This document shows positions 54,335 through 62,811 of a stretch of DNA of 64,000 nt, in pieces. The stretch is taken from NCBI GenBank assembly GCA_913060875.1, contig CAJXSL010000009.1:1-64000 (forward strand). The letters run 5' to 3'. The notes beneath the pieces were generated by a model. The model saw only the letters and a list, made by a program, of their open reading frames with translations, had not been told where the DNA came from and did no database searches. Numbering within the stretch: position 1 is the stretch's first letter; each line of letters starts with the position of its first letter. This stretch comes from an uncultured Desulfobacteraceae bacterium (GTDB lineage: Bacteria; Desulfobacterota; Desulfobacteria; Desulfobacterales; UBA5852). The translations under genes were made by a program, and so were the position numbers.

Positions 54335-55595
54335 TCCGCCGGTTCTCGGCATGATTCTCAAAGGTTTCCCCCGCATCTCGGAAACCTTTATTTCCAATGA
54401 AATTCGCCTGATCGAACAGCATGGGATCCCGGTGCACATTTTTTCCATGCGCCAGCCCCGGGAATCCTTTTGCCACCCCAGCGTAAAGGAAATCCGCGCC
54501 CGGGTGGATTATCTTCCCGAAACCATTATCAGCCGCCGGCTGCCCCGGATGCTGAAACACAATCTTCTCCTGGCGGCCCGTAGGCCCGCACGCTATGCCC
54601 GCGCCCTGGGCATCGCCGCCCGCCGCTACCGACGCACCCGCAAGTCCGCCACCCTAAAGCACCTGCTCCAGGCCGGCTACCTGGTCAATTACGGGTTGGC
54701 CAATCGCGGCATCGTCCATCTGCACGCCCACTTCGCCCACTCGCCCACGTCGGTGGCCATGTTCAGCAGCTGGCTGAGCGGCCTGCCCTTCAGTTTTACG
54801 GCCCATGCCAAAGACATCTATACGTCCAATGCCCGGCAGTTGCGGGAAAAGCTTTCCATGGCCGCTTTTGCCGTCACCTGCACCGAATACAACCGCCGCC
54901 ACCTGATGGGCCTCGGCCCCAACGGGCACACCCCCATCCACCGGATTTATCACGGCATCGATCTGTCCCTGTTCAACGGCCACGCCACCCGGACGGCACC
55001 GACACCCCCCTACCGGATTTTGTCCATCGCCCGCCTCACCGCCAAAAAAGGCCTGCCCACGGTCTTTAAAGCCCTGGCACGCCTGCAGCAGCAGGGTATG
55101 GCCTTTGAATATACCTTGATCGGTGACGGGGATGATCGCGACAAGACTCTGGGCCTGATCCAAACCCTGGGCCTGTCGGAACGGACCCGCTGGCTCGGCA
55201 CCCTGCCCCACGACGTGGTGCGGGAGCACTACCGCCGGGCGGATCTCTTCGCCCTGGGCTGCGAAGTCGCCGCCAACGGCGACCGGGACGGTATCCCCAA
55301 CGTGCTGGTGGAAAGCCTGGCCATGGGCGTCCCGGTTGTGGCCACGCGGGTTTCCGCGATCCCTGAAATCATCGCCCACGGGGAAACCGGGCTCCTGGTG
55401 GAACCCGGCCGACCGGATCAGATGGCCGACGCCATGCGCCACGCCCTCGAGGATCAGGACCTGCGCCGCAACCTCATCGCGGCCGGCCGCCGGCGCGTGC
55501 AGGCCGGCTTTGACAACGGCAAACTGGTGGAGGAGCTGGTCCAGATTCATCGGAACCAGTTGCAGGCCGTATCAGCAGGTCCACGAAAAGTTTGA
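54318..55595 (+). CDS. GT4-family glycosyltransferase
   Basis: The 425-residue GT-B enzyme begins with GMILKGFPRISETFISNEI (near 11), a start seen in colanic-acid WcaL/AmsK-type transferases. HLHAHFAHSPT lies near 133. The GT4 core is SIARLTAKKG near 235, IGDGDDRD and the E-x7-E motif GIPNVLVESLAMGVPVVAT near 325. It is cytoplasmic and probably builds a surface glycan. Confidence 0.92.
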   Translation: MLPPVDPPVLGMILKGFPRISETFISNEIRLIEQHGIPVHIFSMRQPRESFCHPSVKEIRARVDYLPETIISRRLPRMLKHNLLLAARRPARYARALGIAARRYRRTRKSATLKHLLQAGYLVNYGLANRGIVHLHAHFAHSPTSVAMFSSWLSGLPFSFTAHAKDIYTSNARQLREKLSMAAFAVTCTEYNRRHLMGLGPNGHTPIHRIYHGIDLSLFNGHATRTAPTPPYRILSIARLTAKKGLPTVFKALARLQQQGMAFEYTLIGDGDDRDKTLGLIQTLGLSERTRWLGTLPHDVVREHYRRADLFALGCEVAANGDRDGIPNVLVESLAMGVPVVATRVSAIPEIIAHGETGLLVEPGRPDQMADAMRHALEDQDLRRNLIAAGRRRVQAGFDNGKLVEELVQIHRNQLQAVSAGPRKV

Positions 55596-55709
55596 CATGC
55601 CGACGCCGGTGGCTTTGTCACAATGTGACACAATCTCGAATGATAGCCTGACCACCGCCCGCCGCCCGCCCGCCGTTCCAGCGCCCAAAGCGAAATGGGG
55701 AAGGCCTTC

Positions 55710-56348
55710 ATGAAACGGTACGTCAAGAATCACCGGACACGATTCTTCGTAATGCGACATGCCCCCACCGAATGGAACCGGGCCGGTCGTATCCAGGGCC
55801 AGGCCGATTCACCGCTGACAAAGGAGGGTGAGATCTGGGCCGATCAATGGGGGCGGCAACTGGCCAAACTCGACATGCAGCGCATTCTTAGCAGCGATAC
55901 CGGGCGGGCGGTCGCTACGGCCCACAGGATAAACCACACCCTGCAGCTGCCGCTGGATCATGATGTCCGGCTGCGGGAGCAGGACTGGGGGCAGTGGACC
56001 GGCCGGACCATGGCCGCCATTCGCAAGACCCAGGAGACCCGATTCCGGCAGCAGGAACAGCGCGGGTGGTCCTTCTGCCCCCCCGGCGGCGAAGAACGCC
56101 TGGATGTTCTCCAACGGGCCCGGGACAGCCTGCAGGCGGCCGGCCGGAAATGGCCGGGTTCCCGTTTGCTGGTGATTTGCCACGAGGGTGTTTTGAAATG
56201 CCTGGTCTATCACCTGGCCATATTGCAGAATTGCGGCGCGTCTTTCGAACCCATGGCGTCCTACCATTTACATTGTCTGGTCCTGGAAGACGAGCGCCTG
56301 GTACTTGAAAAAATGAATGCCCTGGCCTTCAAGCCGCCGGCAAAGTAA
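55710..56348 (+). CDS. Histidine phosphatase family protein
   Basis: The 212-residue product has the RHG-type motif MRHAPTEWN near 14 (catalytic His), a second Arg in SSDTGRAVATA near 63, the general acid in REQDWGQWTG near 89, and the distal His in CHEGVLK near 160. These suit phosphoglycerate-mutase-like phosphatases. GGAAGG favours the ATG at 55710; one 15 bp upstream is possible. It is embedded among glycan genes, so a sugar-phosphate substrate is plausible. Confidence 0.88.
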   Translation: MKRYVKNHRTRFFVMRHAPTEWNRAGRIQGQADSPLTKEGEIWADQWGRQLAKLDMQRILSSDTGRAVATAHRINHTLQLPLDHDVRLREQDWGQWTGRTMAAIRKTQETRFRQQEQRGWSFCPPGGEERLDVLQRARDSLQAAGRKWPGSRLLVICHEGVLKCLVYHLAILQNCGASFEPMASYHLHCLVLEDERLVLEKMNALAFKPPAK

Positions 56349-56597
56349 AGGGGCAATCAAACTTTTTGGGTATTCATCAACAATGATTTGCTCCTGAAGA
56401 GTTGGTGGATTTTTAAGGGTCCGAAGGGTCTGGGATTCAGGGGTTCAAGTGTAATGCCAAACATTACCAGAATAGAACGCCTGTTGAATTCGTTGATCAA
56501 GTCTTTGGAGAAGAAGCACGCGGCCCTTTGAATCCCCGACCCCTTGAACCCTTTTCTCCAACAAAATGGGAGTGGAACCATCCATACTAAAACCCGC

Positions 56598-57770
56598 ATG
56601 AAGATCATCATCTACTGTCAGCACGTACTGGGCATCGGGCATTTTTTCCGCACCCTGGAAATCTGCCGGGCCCTGGATCAGCATGACATCATTCTGGTTT
56701 CCGGCGGGCCGGAAACCCCGGCGCCCCTCCCGCCGCACGTACGACGCGTCCAATTGCCGGAACTGGCCATGGATCGCACCTTTCAAAACCTGCACGCCAC
56801 GGACGGGCGCCCCCTGGAACAAACCCGTGAGGATCGCCGCCGCATCCTGGAAGAACTGCTGCGTGCCGAAGCGCCGGCACTTTTCCTGATCGAACTGTAC
56901 CCCCTGGGCCGCAAAGCCTTCCGGAAAGAGCTGAACCCGATCCTGGAAAAAATCCGCACCGGCCAGCTGCCGCCCTGCCGGGTGGTCTGCAGCGTACGCG
57001 ACATCCTGGTGGAAAAGGAGGATCAGGACCGGCACGAAGCCCGGGCGCTGGAAGCCCTCAACCGCTGGTTTGACGCCCTGCTGGTCCACGCCGACCCGGA
57101 GGTCATCCGCCTGGAGAAAACCTTCGGCCGCCTGGCCGACGTCCGCATCCCGGTTGTCTACACCGGTTTCGTGGCCCCCTCCGTGCCAGCGCTCGAAGAC
57201 CGCGACGCCTGGCGCCAAGAGAACGGTATTGCTCCGGATCAGGCCCTGGTGGTGGCCAGCGCCGGGGGCGGAGCCGTGGGCTTTTCCCTTCTGAATGCCG
57301 TGGCCCGGTCCGTCCGACACCTGCCCGCGGACCTGCCGGTCCGGATGCAGGTCTTTACCGGCCCCTTCCTGTCGGCCGAAGAAACCGCCAGGCTCCAGCA
57401 GCAGAGCGATCGCCGCCTGCAAGTGGATCGTTTTACTACAAATTTTCCCGCCTGGCTGCAGGCGGCGGATCTTTCCATCAGCATGGCCGGCTACAATACC
57501 TGCATGAATATCCTGGCCACCGGCGTGCCGGCCCTGGTGCATCCCTTCGCCCAGAACCGGGAGCAAGGCTTGCGGGCCCGGTTGCTGGCTGAACGCCGCC
57601 TGTTGGGTGTCCTCGCTGAAGAAAACTTGGATCCCCGAAAAGTGGCCGACCACATCATGGATCAGCTTCGCACCCCCCGCGACGGAGGGAGCCCGGTGGA
57701 CATCACCGGGGCGGCCAACACGGCCGACTGGATCACCACAAGCCTACCCCAAACAAGGCAACGGCCATGA
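56598..57770 (+). CDS. MurG-like glycosyltransferase (cluster member 2)
   Basis: The start is set at the ATG giving MKIIIYCQHVLGIGHFFRTLEI, which aligns with the GLGH loop of the protein at 53123. The frame is open 54 bp upstream. The 390-residue product has VVASAGGGAVGFS near 215 and SMAGYNTCMNIL near 295, again like its paralogue. It overlaps the deacetylase-like gene by 4 bp. The 250-bp gap before it holds a decayed palindrome (GGATTCAGGGGTTCAAG and its complement). Confidence 0.83.
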   Translation: MKIIIYCQHVLGIGHFFRTLEICRALDQHDIILVSGGPETPAPLPPHVRRVQLPELAMDRTFQNLHATDGRPLEQTREDRRRILEELLRAEAPALFLIELYPLGRKAFRKELNPILEKIRTGQLPPCRVVCSVRDILVEKEDQDRHEARALEALNRWFDALLVHADPEVIRLEKTFGRLADVRIPVVYTGFVAPSVPALEDRDAWRQENGIAPDQALVVASAGGGAVGFSLLNAVARSVRHLPADLPVRMQVFTGPFLSAEETARLQQQSDRRLQVDRFTTNFPAWLQAADLSISMAGYNTCMNILATGVPALVHPFAQNREQGLRARLLAERRLLGVLAEENLDPRKVADHIMDQLRTPRDGGSPVDITGAANTADWITTSLPQTRQRP

Positions 57771-58549
57771 GCACACCCCCCACAGCCCTGTGGCAAGGCC
57801 TGCCCGCCGACTGGGCCAACCAACTGGCCGCCTGTATCGAACGGGCCGATAACGCCCGCCGGGACACCACCGCCGTCTTCTTCCGGGCCGACGACATTGC
57901 CGTGCCTGGGCGTCAGCTGATCCGCCTGCTGGAACTTTTCAACCGCTATGAATGCCCGCTGGGGCTTGCCGTTGTGCCGGCCTGGCTCACCGTGTTGCGA
58001 TGGAAAACCCTGCGCGGCCTGGCAGGCCCCCGGACGGACCTGTGGTGCTGGCATCAGCACGGCTGGCGGCACCACAACCATGAGCCCGAGGGCAAGAAGC
58101 AGGAATTCGGCCCCTCCCGCGGTAGAGAGGCCCTCTTCAACGATCTGGACCGGGGCCGTGGGCGACTGCAGGCCATCATGGGCGATGCGTTCGTTCCCAT
58201 TTTTACCCCGCCCTGGAACCGTTGCGACAAAATCACCTTGGCGCTGCTGCAGGAAATGGGCTATAAGGCGGTGTCACGCAGCCAGGGCAGCCAGCCGCCC
58301 CCGTCGGAAGCGCTTCCCGACCTGGCCGTAGGCGTGGATTTGCATACCGACCGAACACCATCTGCGACCGACGGCTGGCAGCGTCTGATGGACCGCCTGG
58401 AGGAAGGATTGCGCCGCCCCGCCTGCGGCATCATGATTCATCACCAGCGCATGAACGATGCGGCCTTCTGCTTTCTGGAGCGCCTGCTGGATACCCTGAA
58501 CCGGCATTCCCGGCTGCACATGATCGCCATGCAGGATTTGTTGTCATGA
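57767..58549 (+). CDS. Polysaccharide deacetylase-like protein
   Basis: The 260-residue product has features of CE4/NodB-like enzymes. FRADDIAVPG near 39 carries the Asp pair. HQHGWRHHNHEP near 96 gives two metal His. FTPPWNRCD near 145 fits the substrate-groove Arg/Trp region, and MIHHQRMND near 223 supplies a last His. There is no signal peptide, so it may act on a lipid-linked or nucleotide-linked sugar inside the cell. It overlaps both neighbours by 4 bp. Confidence 0.8.
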   Translation: MSTPPTALWQGLPADWANQLAACIERADNARRDTTAVFFRADDIAVPGRQLIRLLELFNRYECPLGLAVVPAWLTVLRWKTLRGLAGPRTDLWCWHQHGWRHHNHEPEGKKQEFGPSRGREALFNDLDRGRGRLQAIMGDAFVPIFTPPWNRCDKITLALLQEMGYKAVSRSQGSQPPPSEALPDLAVGVDLHTDRTPSATDGWQRLMDRLEEGLRRPACGIMIHHQRMNDAAFCFLERLLDTLNRHSRLHMIAMQDLLS

Positions 58550-59547
58550 AAAAAAATGTTGTCGTTCTGACCTCGATCAACCCCCCTACGCCGGCCGTGG
58601 AACGTTTCGCGGCGCTGGCCGCGTGGGACGTCCTCGTCATCGGCGACCGGAAAACGCCCCGTGACTGGCACAGCCCGGGCGTTCGTTTCGTTGCGGCCGA
58701 CCGGCAGAATAAGCTGCCGTTTAAAATCGTCCGGGCCCTGCCCTGGGATCACTACGCCCGCAAAATGATCGGGTACCTTATGGCCGCCGCGGACGGTGCG
58801 GCCCTCCTGGCCGAAAGCGATGATGACAACCTGCCGGAAAACGATTGGCAGTTCCCGGCCCTGACCGGTCGTTTCGATCAAATTCCGCCCGGAAGCGACA
58901 TTGTCAATATCTACAGCCTGTTTACCGACCAACCGATCTGGCCCCGGGGGTTTCCCCTGACCCGCATCACCGCGCCGGAAACCCGCCTTCACCCGGAAGC
59001 CCTGGCGCCGGCATCCGTCCGGATCGGTATCTGGCAGGCCCTGGCTGACGACGATCCGGATGTGGATGCCATCTACCGCCTCACCTCCAACAAGCCCTGC
59101 CGGTTTGCCCGAAGGGAACCCGCGGTGCTGCCACCGGGTACGTTTTCCCCGTTCAATTCCCAAAACACCGCCTTCCGGCGGGAGCTGCTGCCCCTGATGT
59201 ACCTCCCGGCCCGGGTGAATTTCCGGGTCACCGACATCCTGCGCAGCTACGTGGCGCAGCCCATCCTGTGGGCGGCCGGCTACCGCCTGGGTTTCCTGGG
59301 CCCCACGGTGCGCCAGGCCCGCAACCACCACGATCTGCAGGCCGACTTCGCCTCGGAACTGCCGTTGTACCAGGATGCGGAACGGATCATGACCCTGGTG
59401 AACGAAGGCGTCCGCCCGGCGGATTCCATCAGCGACAACCTCTACAATGTCTACCGGCACCTGGCCCGCCACGGCATCGTCGAAGACGCAGAAGGCGCTA
59501 TTGTTGCGGCCTGGCTGGAAGATGTGGCCGCCATCGACGGAATCTGA
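58546..59547 (+). CDS. STELLO-like glycosyltransferase (DUF288)
   Basis: The 333-residue product starts VVLTSINPPTPAVERF and has VIGDRKTP near 32, RKMIGYLMAA near 72 and ESDDDNLPE near 89, the DxD-type motif. These are the marks of STELLO/DUF288 proteins, first known from plant Golgi proteins and also found in bacteria. No membrane helix is seen here. The acceptor is unknown. It overlaps the preceding gene by 4 bp. Confidence 0.78.
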   Translation: MKKNVVVLTSINPPTPAVERFAALAAWDVLVIGDRKTPRDWHSPGVRFVAADRQNKLPFKIVRALPWDHYARKMIGYLMAAADGAALLAESDDDNLPENDWQFPALTGRFDQIPPGSDIVNIYSLFTDQPIWPRGFPLTRITAPETRLHPEALAPASVRIGIWQALADDDPDVDAIYRLTSNKPCRFARREPAVLPPGTFSPFNSQNTAFRRELLPLMYLPARVNFRVTDILRSYVAQPILWAAGYRLGFLGPTVRQARNHHDLQADFASELPLYQDAERIMTLVNEGVRPADSISDNLYNVYRHLARHGIVEDAEGAIVAAWLEDVAAIDGI

Positions 59548-59551
59548 GACG

Positions 59552-61099
59552 ATGAAACCGTTTATCTACCTGATCCAGTCGGCCGCCGGCACCCCCTATC
59601 CTGAAATTCCCCACGAATCCTGCGACCGCATCGTGCTCAACTGGCAGGCGCCGGATCCCGGAGGCCACAACATTTTCGCTCCCGGGTCCAGCTGGAACGA
59701 AGGCCGCAACCGGTTGCTGTGGGAAGCCCTCGAACGGGCCCGGTCCACCGGCAACGACTACCGCTATTACATTTTCATGGATGACGACTGCATCGTGCGC
59801 GAAGACGAGGCCCTGGCCCGGAAGCTTGCGATCCCCCTGACCGGCAATCCGTTCCGGACCTTCGAGCGGTTTCTGCTGGAATGGGAGCCGGCCATAGGCT
59901 ACACCCGCTACGACTGGCAGCATGTGGAAGCCGGTCAGGCCGTCAACCTCGGGCATAATTTCGACGGTCTGTTCAATGCCTTTCACCGGGAGACGCTCGC
60001 CTTTCTTCTTCCGTATTACACCGGCTTCGACAGCGAATCGTGGCTTTACGCCCAGCACCTCGTCAACCATCTGGCCAGCCTGATCTATCACCCCCATCGC
60101 ATCCAGTACAATCTGGTGGTCACCACCAACACCCGGCGCCAAGGCTATGCCCAGCGCAAAAAATACTGGGACATCCCCACCACGTTTCTGGCCGGAGCCC
60201 TCAAACCGGAGCTGCGCAAGGCCCTGAACACGACCGCGCCCAACACCCCCATGCCGACATCGGGACGACCCCGGAAAAAGGACCGCTCCTATCGACTTTC
60301 TTCCGATTGGATCCGTCGGCATTGGGAAGGGGACCATCCCTTTCTGAAATATCGTCGCCTCGATGCCCCGGCGCTTCAGTCCTCAACCCGGCCGGGGCAT
60401 GCCATCCGCACAGCCGTCTGTATGTCCGGGAAATGCTGCGGTTTGGACCGGGCCCATCGCAATCTTCAGCAAAACCTGTTCGCCCCCCTTGGCCATTACG
60501 ACCTTTTCATGTATGTTCTCGATGATGAGGACGCCCGGTACGCATCCCTGCTGAATCCAACGGTCTTGGACGTCGTTCCGGACCGTCATCTGGATGAAGG
60601 CCGCTTGCGCAACGGCACCGACTGCCTGTTGAAGGTCGGTCTCCAGCGCTATCTGCAGCAACTGCATGGGCTCAAAATGTGCGACCGGCTGCGTCAGGCC
60701 CACGCGCAGGCACAGGGCATTCGCTATGACGCGGTGGTGCGCTGCCGGCCGGATCTTCTGTTCGACAGCCCCTTGCCCGACCCGGCCACGCTTGATTTGA
60801 ATTACATCCACGTGCCCGACTTTCACTTATACGAGGGCAGCAACGACCGCTTTGCTATTGGCAGCCCCGAAAACATGACTATCTATATGAAGAAACTCGA
60901 TGACTGGCACGACTACGTCACCGCCTGGGGCAACACCACTGCCGACGCTCGGCCAGTCACGGCGGAAATGTTTACGGCGGGCCAGCTGCGGCAATACGGC
61001 ATCCGGACACGCCTGTTGCCGATGCGTTTCAACCGGGTACGACGGCACAAAGTCAAGACCGACTGGGAAGACGATCGTCGCAAGGCGCAACGGCGGTAG
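59552..61099 (+). CDS. Two-domain putative glycosyltransferase
   Basis: The 515-residue product starts at the ATG 4 bp after the STELLO-like stop; the frame stays open upstream in that gene. Domain one (about 1-265) has YIFMDDDCIV near 74 (DxD) and FDGLFNAFHRETLAFL. Domain two (about 280-515) has CMSGKCCGLDRAHRNLQQN, FMYVLDDED and VRCRPDLLF. This is a pattern seen in DUF7796-type or capsular-sugar transferase proteins. The two domains look like a fusion of independent transferases. Family names are uncertain. Confidence 0.7.
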   Translation: MKPFIYLIQSAAGTPYPEIPHESCDRIVLNWQAPDPGGHNIFAPGSSWNEGRNRLLWEALERARSTGNDYRYYIFMDDDCIVREDEALARKLAIPLTGNPFRTFERFLLEWEPAIGYTRYDWQHVEAGQAVNLGHNFDGLFNAFHRETLAFLLPYYTGFDSESWLYAQHLVNHLASLIYHPHRIQYNLVVTTNTRRQGYAQRKKYWDIPTTFLAGALKPELRKALNTTAPNTPMPTSGRPRKKDRSYRLSSDWIRRHWEGDHPFLKYRRLDAPALQSSTRPGHAIRTAVCMSGKCCGLDRAHRNLQQNLFAPLGHYDLFMYVLDDEDARYASLLNPTVLDVVPDRHLDEGRLRNGTDCLLKVGLQRYLQQLHGLKMCDRLRQAHAQAQGIRYDAVVRCRPDLLFDSPLPDPATLDLNYIHVPDFHLYEGSNDRFAIGSPENMTIYMKKLDDWHDYVTAWGNTTADARPVTAEMFTAGQLRQYGIRTRLLPMRFNRVRRHKVKTDWEDDRRKAQRR

Positions 61100-61243
61100 G
61101 CCGCTGTAGCGGATCACACCCTGTTCACGGTAAATGCATGCACCGCCATCCCGGCAGGGAACGAAAACCGGCAGCACCAGCCCTCGGCTGCCAGGGGATC
61201 CTGGCTTGGGCCGGGATGACCAAAGCCTCGGCGTTCCGCCCGG
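61100..61243. repeat. REP-like unit and spacer after the glycan operon
   Basis: The gap holds GGGATCCTGGCTTGGGCCGGGATGAC (61196-61220, split here by a changed centre), a degenerate REP-like unit. No terminator was recognised. Confidence 0.5.
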
Positions 61244-61993
61244 ATGAAAACGGTTTTCCCCCATCAGGACACCAAAGGGAGCTTGCGTAACGGCATGGCA
61301 ACCATCGACCGCTCCAACACAGCGACAGCGCCGCAACCTCGCATCCACCGGCAGGTTGTTCTGCCCCTGGGGAAATCATTCGAAATTGCCTTCAACAGCA
61401 TCCGGGTGCGCTTTTTCCGCTCACTGATCACCACCATGAGCCTGGTGCTGGCGGTATCGTTTTTAAGTTTTGTTTCCGTGAACACGGACGTGGCCAATGG
61501 ACTGCTTTCCACAGGGGATCCCGCCCTCCGGCAGGCACTTATTCGTTCCGGCTACGACCTGGCGCCGGAAGACACCCGGGCCGACAGCAGCCCCAAACAG
61601 CGCTGGATCGTTATTCTGTCCCTGCTGGTCTGCGTCGTTGGTATCGTCAACGCGCAATTGATGGCCGTGACCGAACGCTTCCGCGAAATCGGCACCATGA
61701 AATGTCTGGGGGCCCTGGACCGGTTTATTTTGCGGTTGTTTCTGCTGGAGGCCGGCATGCAGGGCCTGGTCGGGGCGGGTGTCGGCGCGCTGAGCGGTGC
61801 CGCCTTCGCGCTTCTGGGCAACCTGCTGCGCTTCGGTACCCGGGCCCTGACAACACCCGCCGGTGACGAAATCCTGCTTTCGGTGGCCTTTGCGACCGGC
61901 GTGGGATGCCTGCTGAGCGTTCTGGGGGTACTGTATCCGGCCTTTGTGGCCGCCCGTATGCAGCCGGTCGAGGCCATGCGGGTCGAACAATGA
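61244..61993 (+). CDS. ABC transporter permease, short FtsX/MacB type
   Basis: The 249-residue product has four helices (about 61-80, 120-142, 165-195 and 208-238). It has the FtsX C-terminal signature: VGIVNAQLMAVTERFREIGTMKCLGA, then a Pro-AxxAArM-P-E end. Between helix one and two are only about 40 residues, so the large periplasmic domain of MacB/LolC proteins is missing. An ATG at 61295 is an alternative start. It precedes an ATPase gene by 70 bp. Confidence 0.8.
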   Translation: MKTVFPHQDTKGSLRNGMATIDRSNTATAPQPRIHRQVVLPLGKSFEIAFNSIRVRFFRSLITTMSLVLAVSFLSFVSVNTDVANGLLSTGDPALRQALIRSGYDLAPEDTRADSSPKQRWIVILSLLVCVVGIVNAQLMAVTERFREIGTMKCLGALDRFILRLFLLEAGMQGLVGAGVGALSGAAFALLGNLLRFGTRALTTPAGDEILLSVAFATGVGCLLSVLGVLYPAFVAARMQPVEAMRVEQ

Positions 61994-62063
61994 ACACAAT
62001 GCCTGACCCGCTTGCCGTGAACGGCTGTGGAAAATAAAACGACTGAAACCGGGAAGGATGATC

Positions 62064-62807
62064 ATGACCAGCGTCAGGACGATCGTTAGGGTTGCCAACG
62101 TCACCAAGACTTTCCAGCTGGGTAAAATCGCCGTCCATGCCCTCAAGGGGGTCGATCTCGAAATCCCCACCGGCCAGTATGTTTCCATCATGGGACCTTC
62201 CGGATCCGGTAAAAGCACCCTCTTCAACATGATCGGCGGGCTGGACAAACCGTCCACCGGCAAGGTGTTCATCGACGAGGTGGATATTTCCCAACTCGAC
62301 GCCTACGAACTGGCCTGGCTGCGCTGCCGCAAAATCGGTTATATTTTTCAAACCTTCAACATCATTCAGGTGATGACAGCCCTGGAAAATGTCACCCTGC
62401 CCATGACGTTTGCCGGCATGCGCAGCGAACGGGCCACGGAAAAAGGCATGGAACTGCTGGAACTGGTCGGTCTGGCGGACCGCTTTCAGCACAAGCCTTT
62501 CGAATTGTCCGGCGGCCAGCAGCAGCGCGTGGCCATTGCCCGCGCCCTGGCCAACGACCCGGCCATCATTCTGGCGGATGAGCCCACCGGCAACCTCGAC
62601 CTCTCCACCGGAGAGGAAATCATCACCCTTTTGAAAAACCTGAGCCATGAACGGGGGGTGACCATTATCTCCGCCACCCACGACATCAAAATGCTCAATG
62701 TATCCGACCAGGTGGTGTGGATCCGCGACGGCCGGATCGACAAGATTGAAAGCCGTGAAGAACTGACCATTTCCGTGGGGCGCATCGATGCCCGCGCCGG
62801 AGCCTGA
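62064..62807 (+). CDS. ABC transporter ATPase, LolD/MacB type
   Basis: The 247-residue product has Walker A GPSGSGKST near 44, Q-loop IFQTFNII, signature LSGGQQQRVAIARAL near 148, Walker B IILADEPTGNLD and switch ATHD. It works with the short permease before it. AAGG lies 6 bases before the ATG at 62064; another ATG is 6 bp upstream. Such pairs move lipoproteins, peptides or act mechanically on envelope enzymes. Confidence 0.92.
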   Translation: MTSVRTIVRVANVTKTFQLGKIAVHALKGVDLEIPTGQYVSIMGPSGSGKSTLFNMIGGLDKPSTGKVFIDEVDISQLDAYELAWLRCRKIGYIFQTFNIIQVMTALENVTLPMTFAGMRSERATEKGMELLELVGLADRFQHKPFELSGGQQQRVAIARALANDPAIILADEPTGNLDLSTGEEIITLLKNLSHERGVTIISATHDIKMLNVSDQVVWIRDGRIDKIESREELTISVGRIDARAGA

Positions 62808-62811
62808 AACC

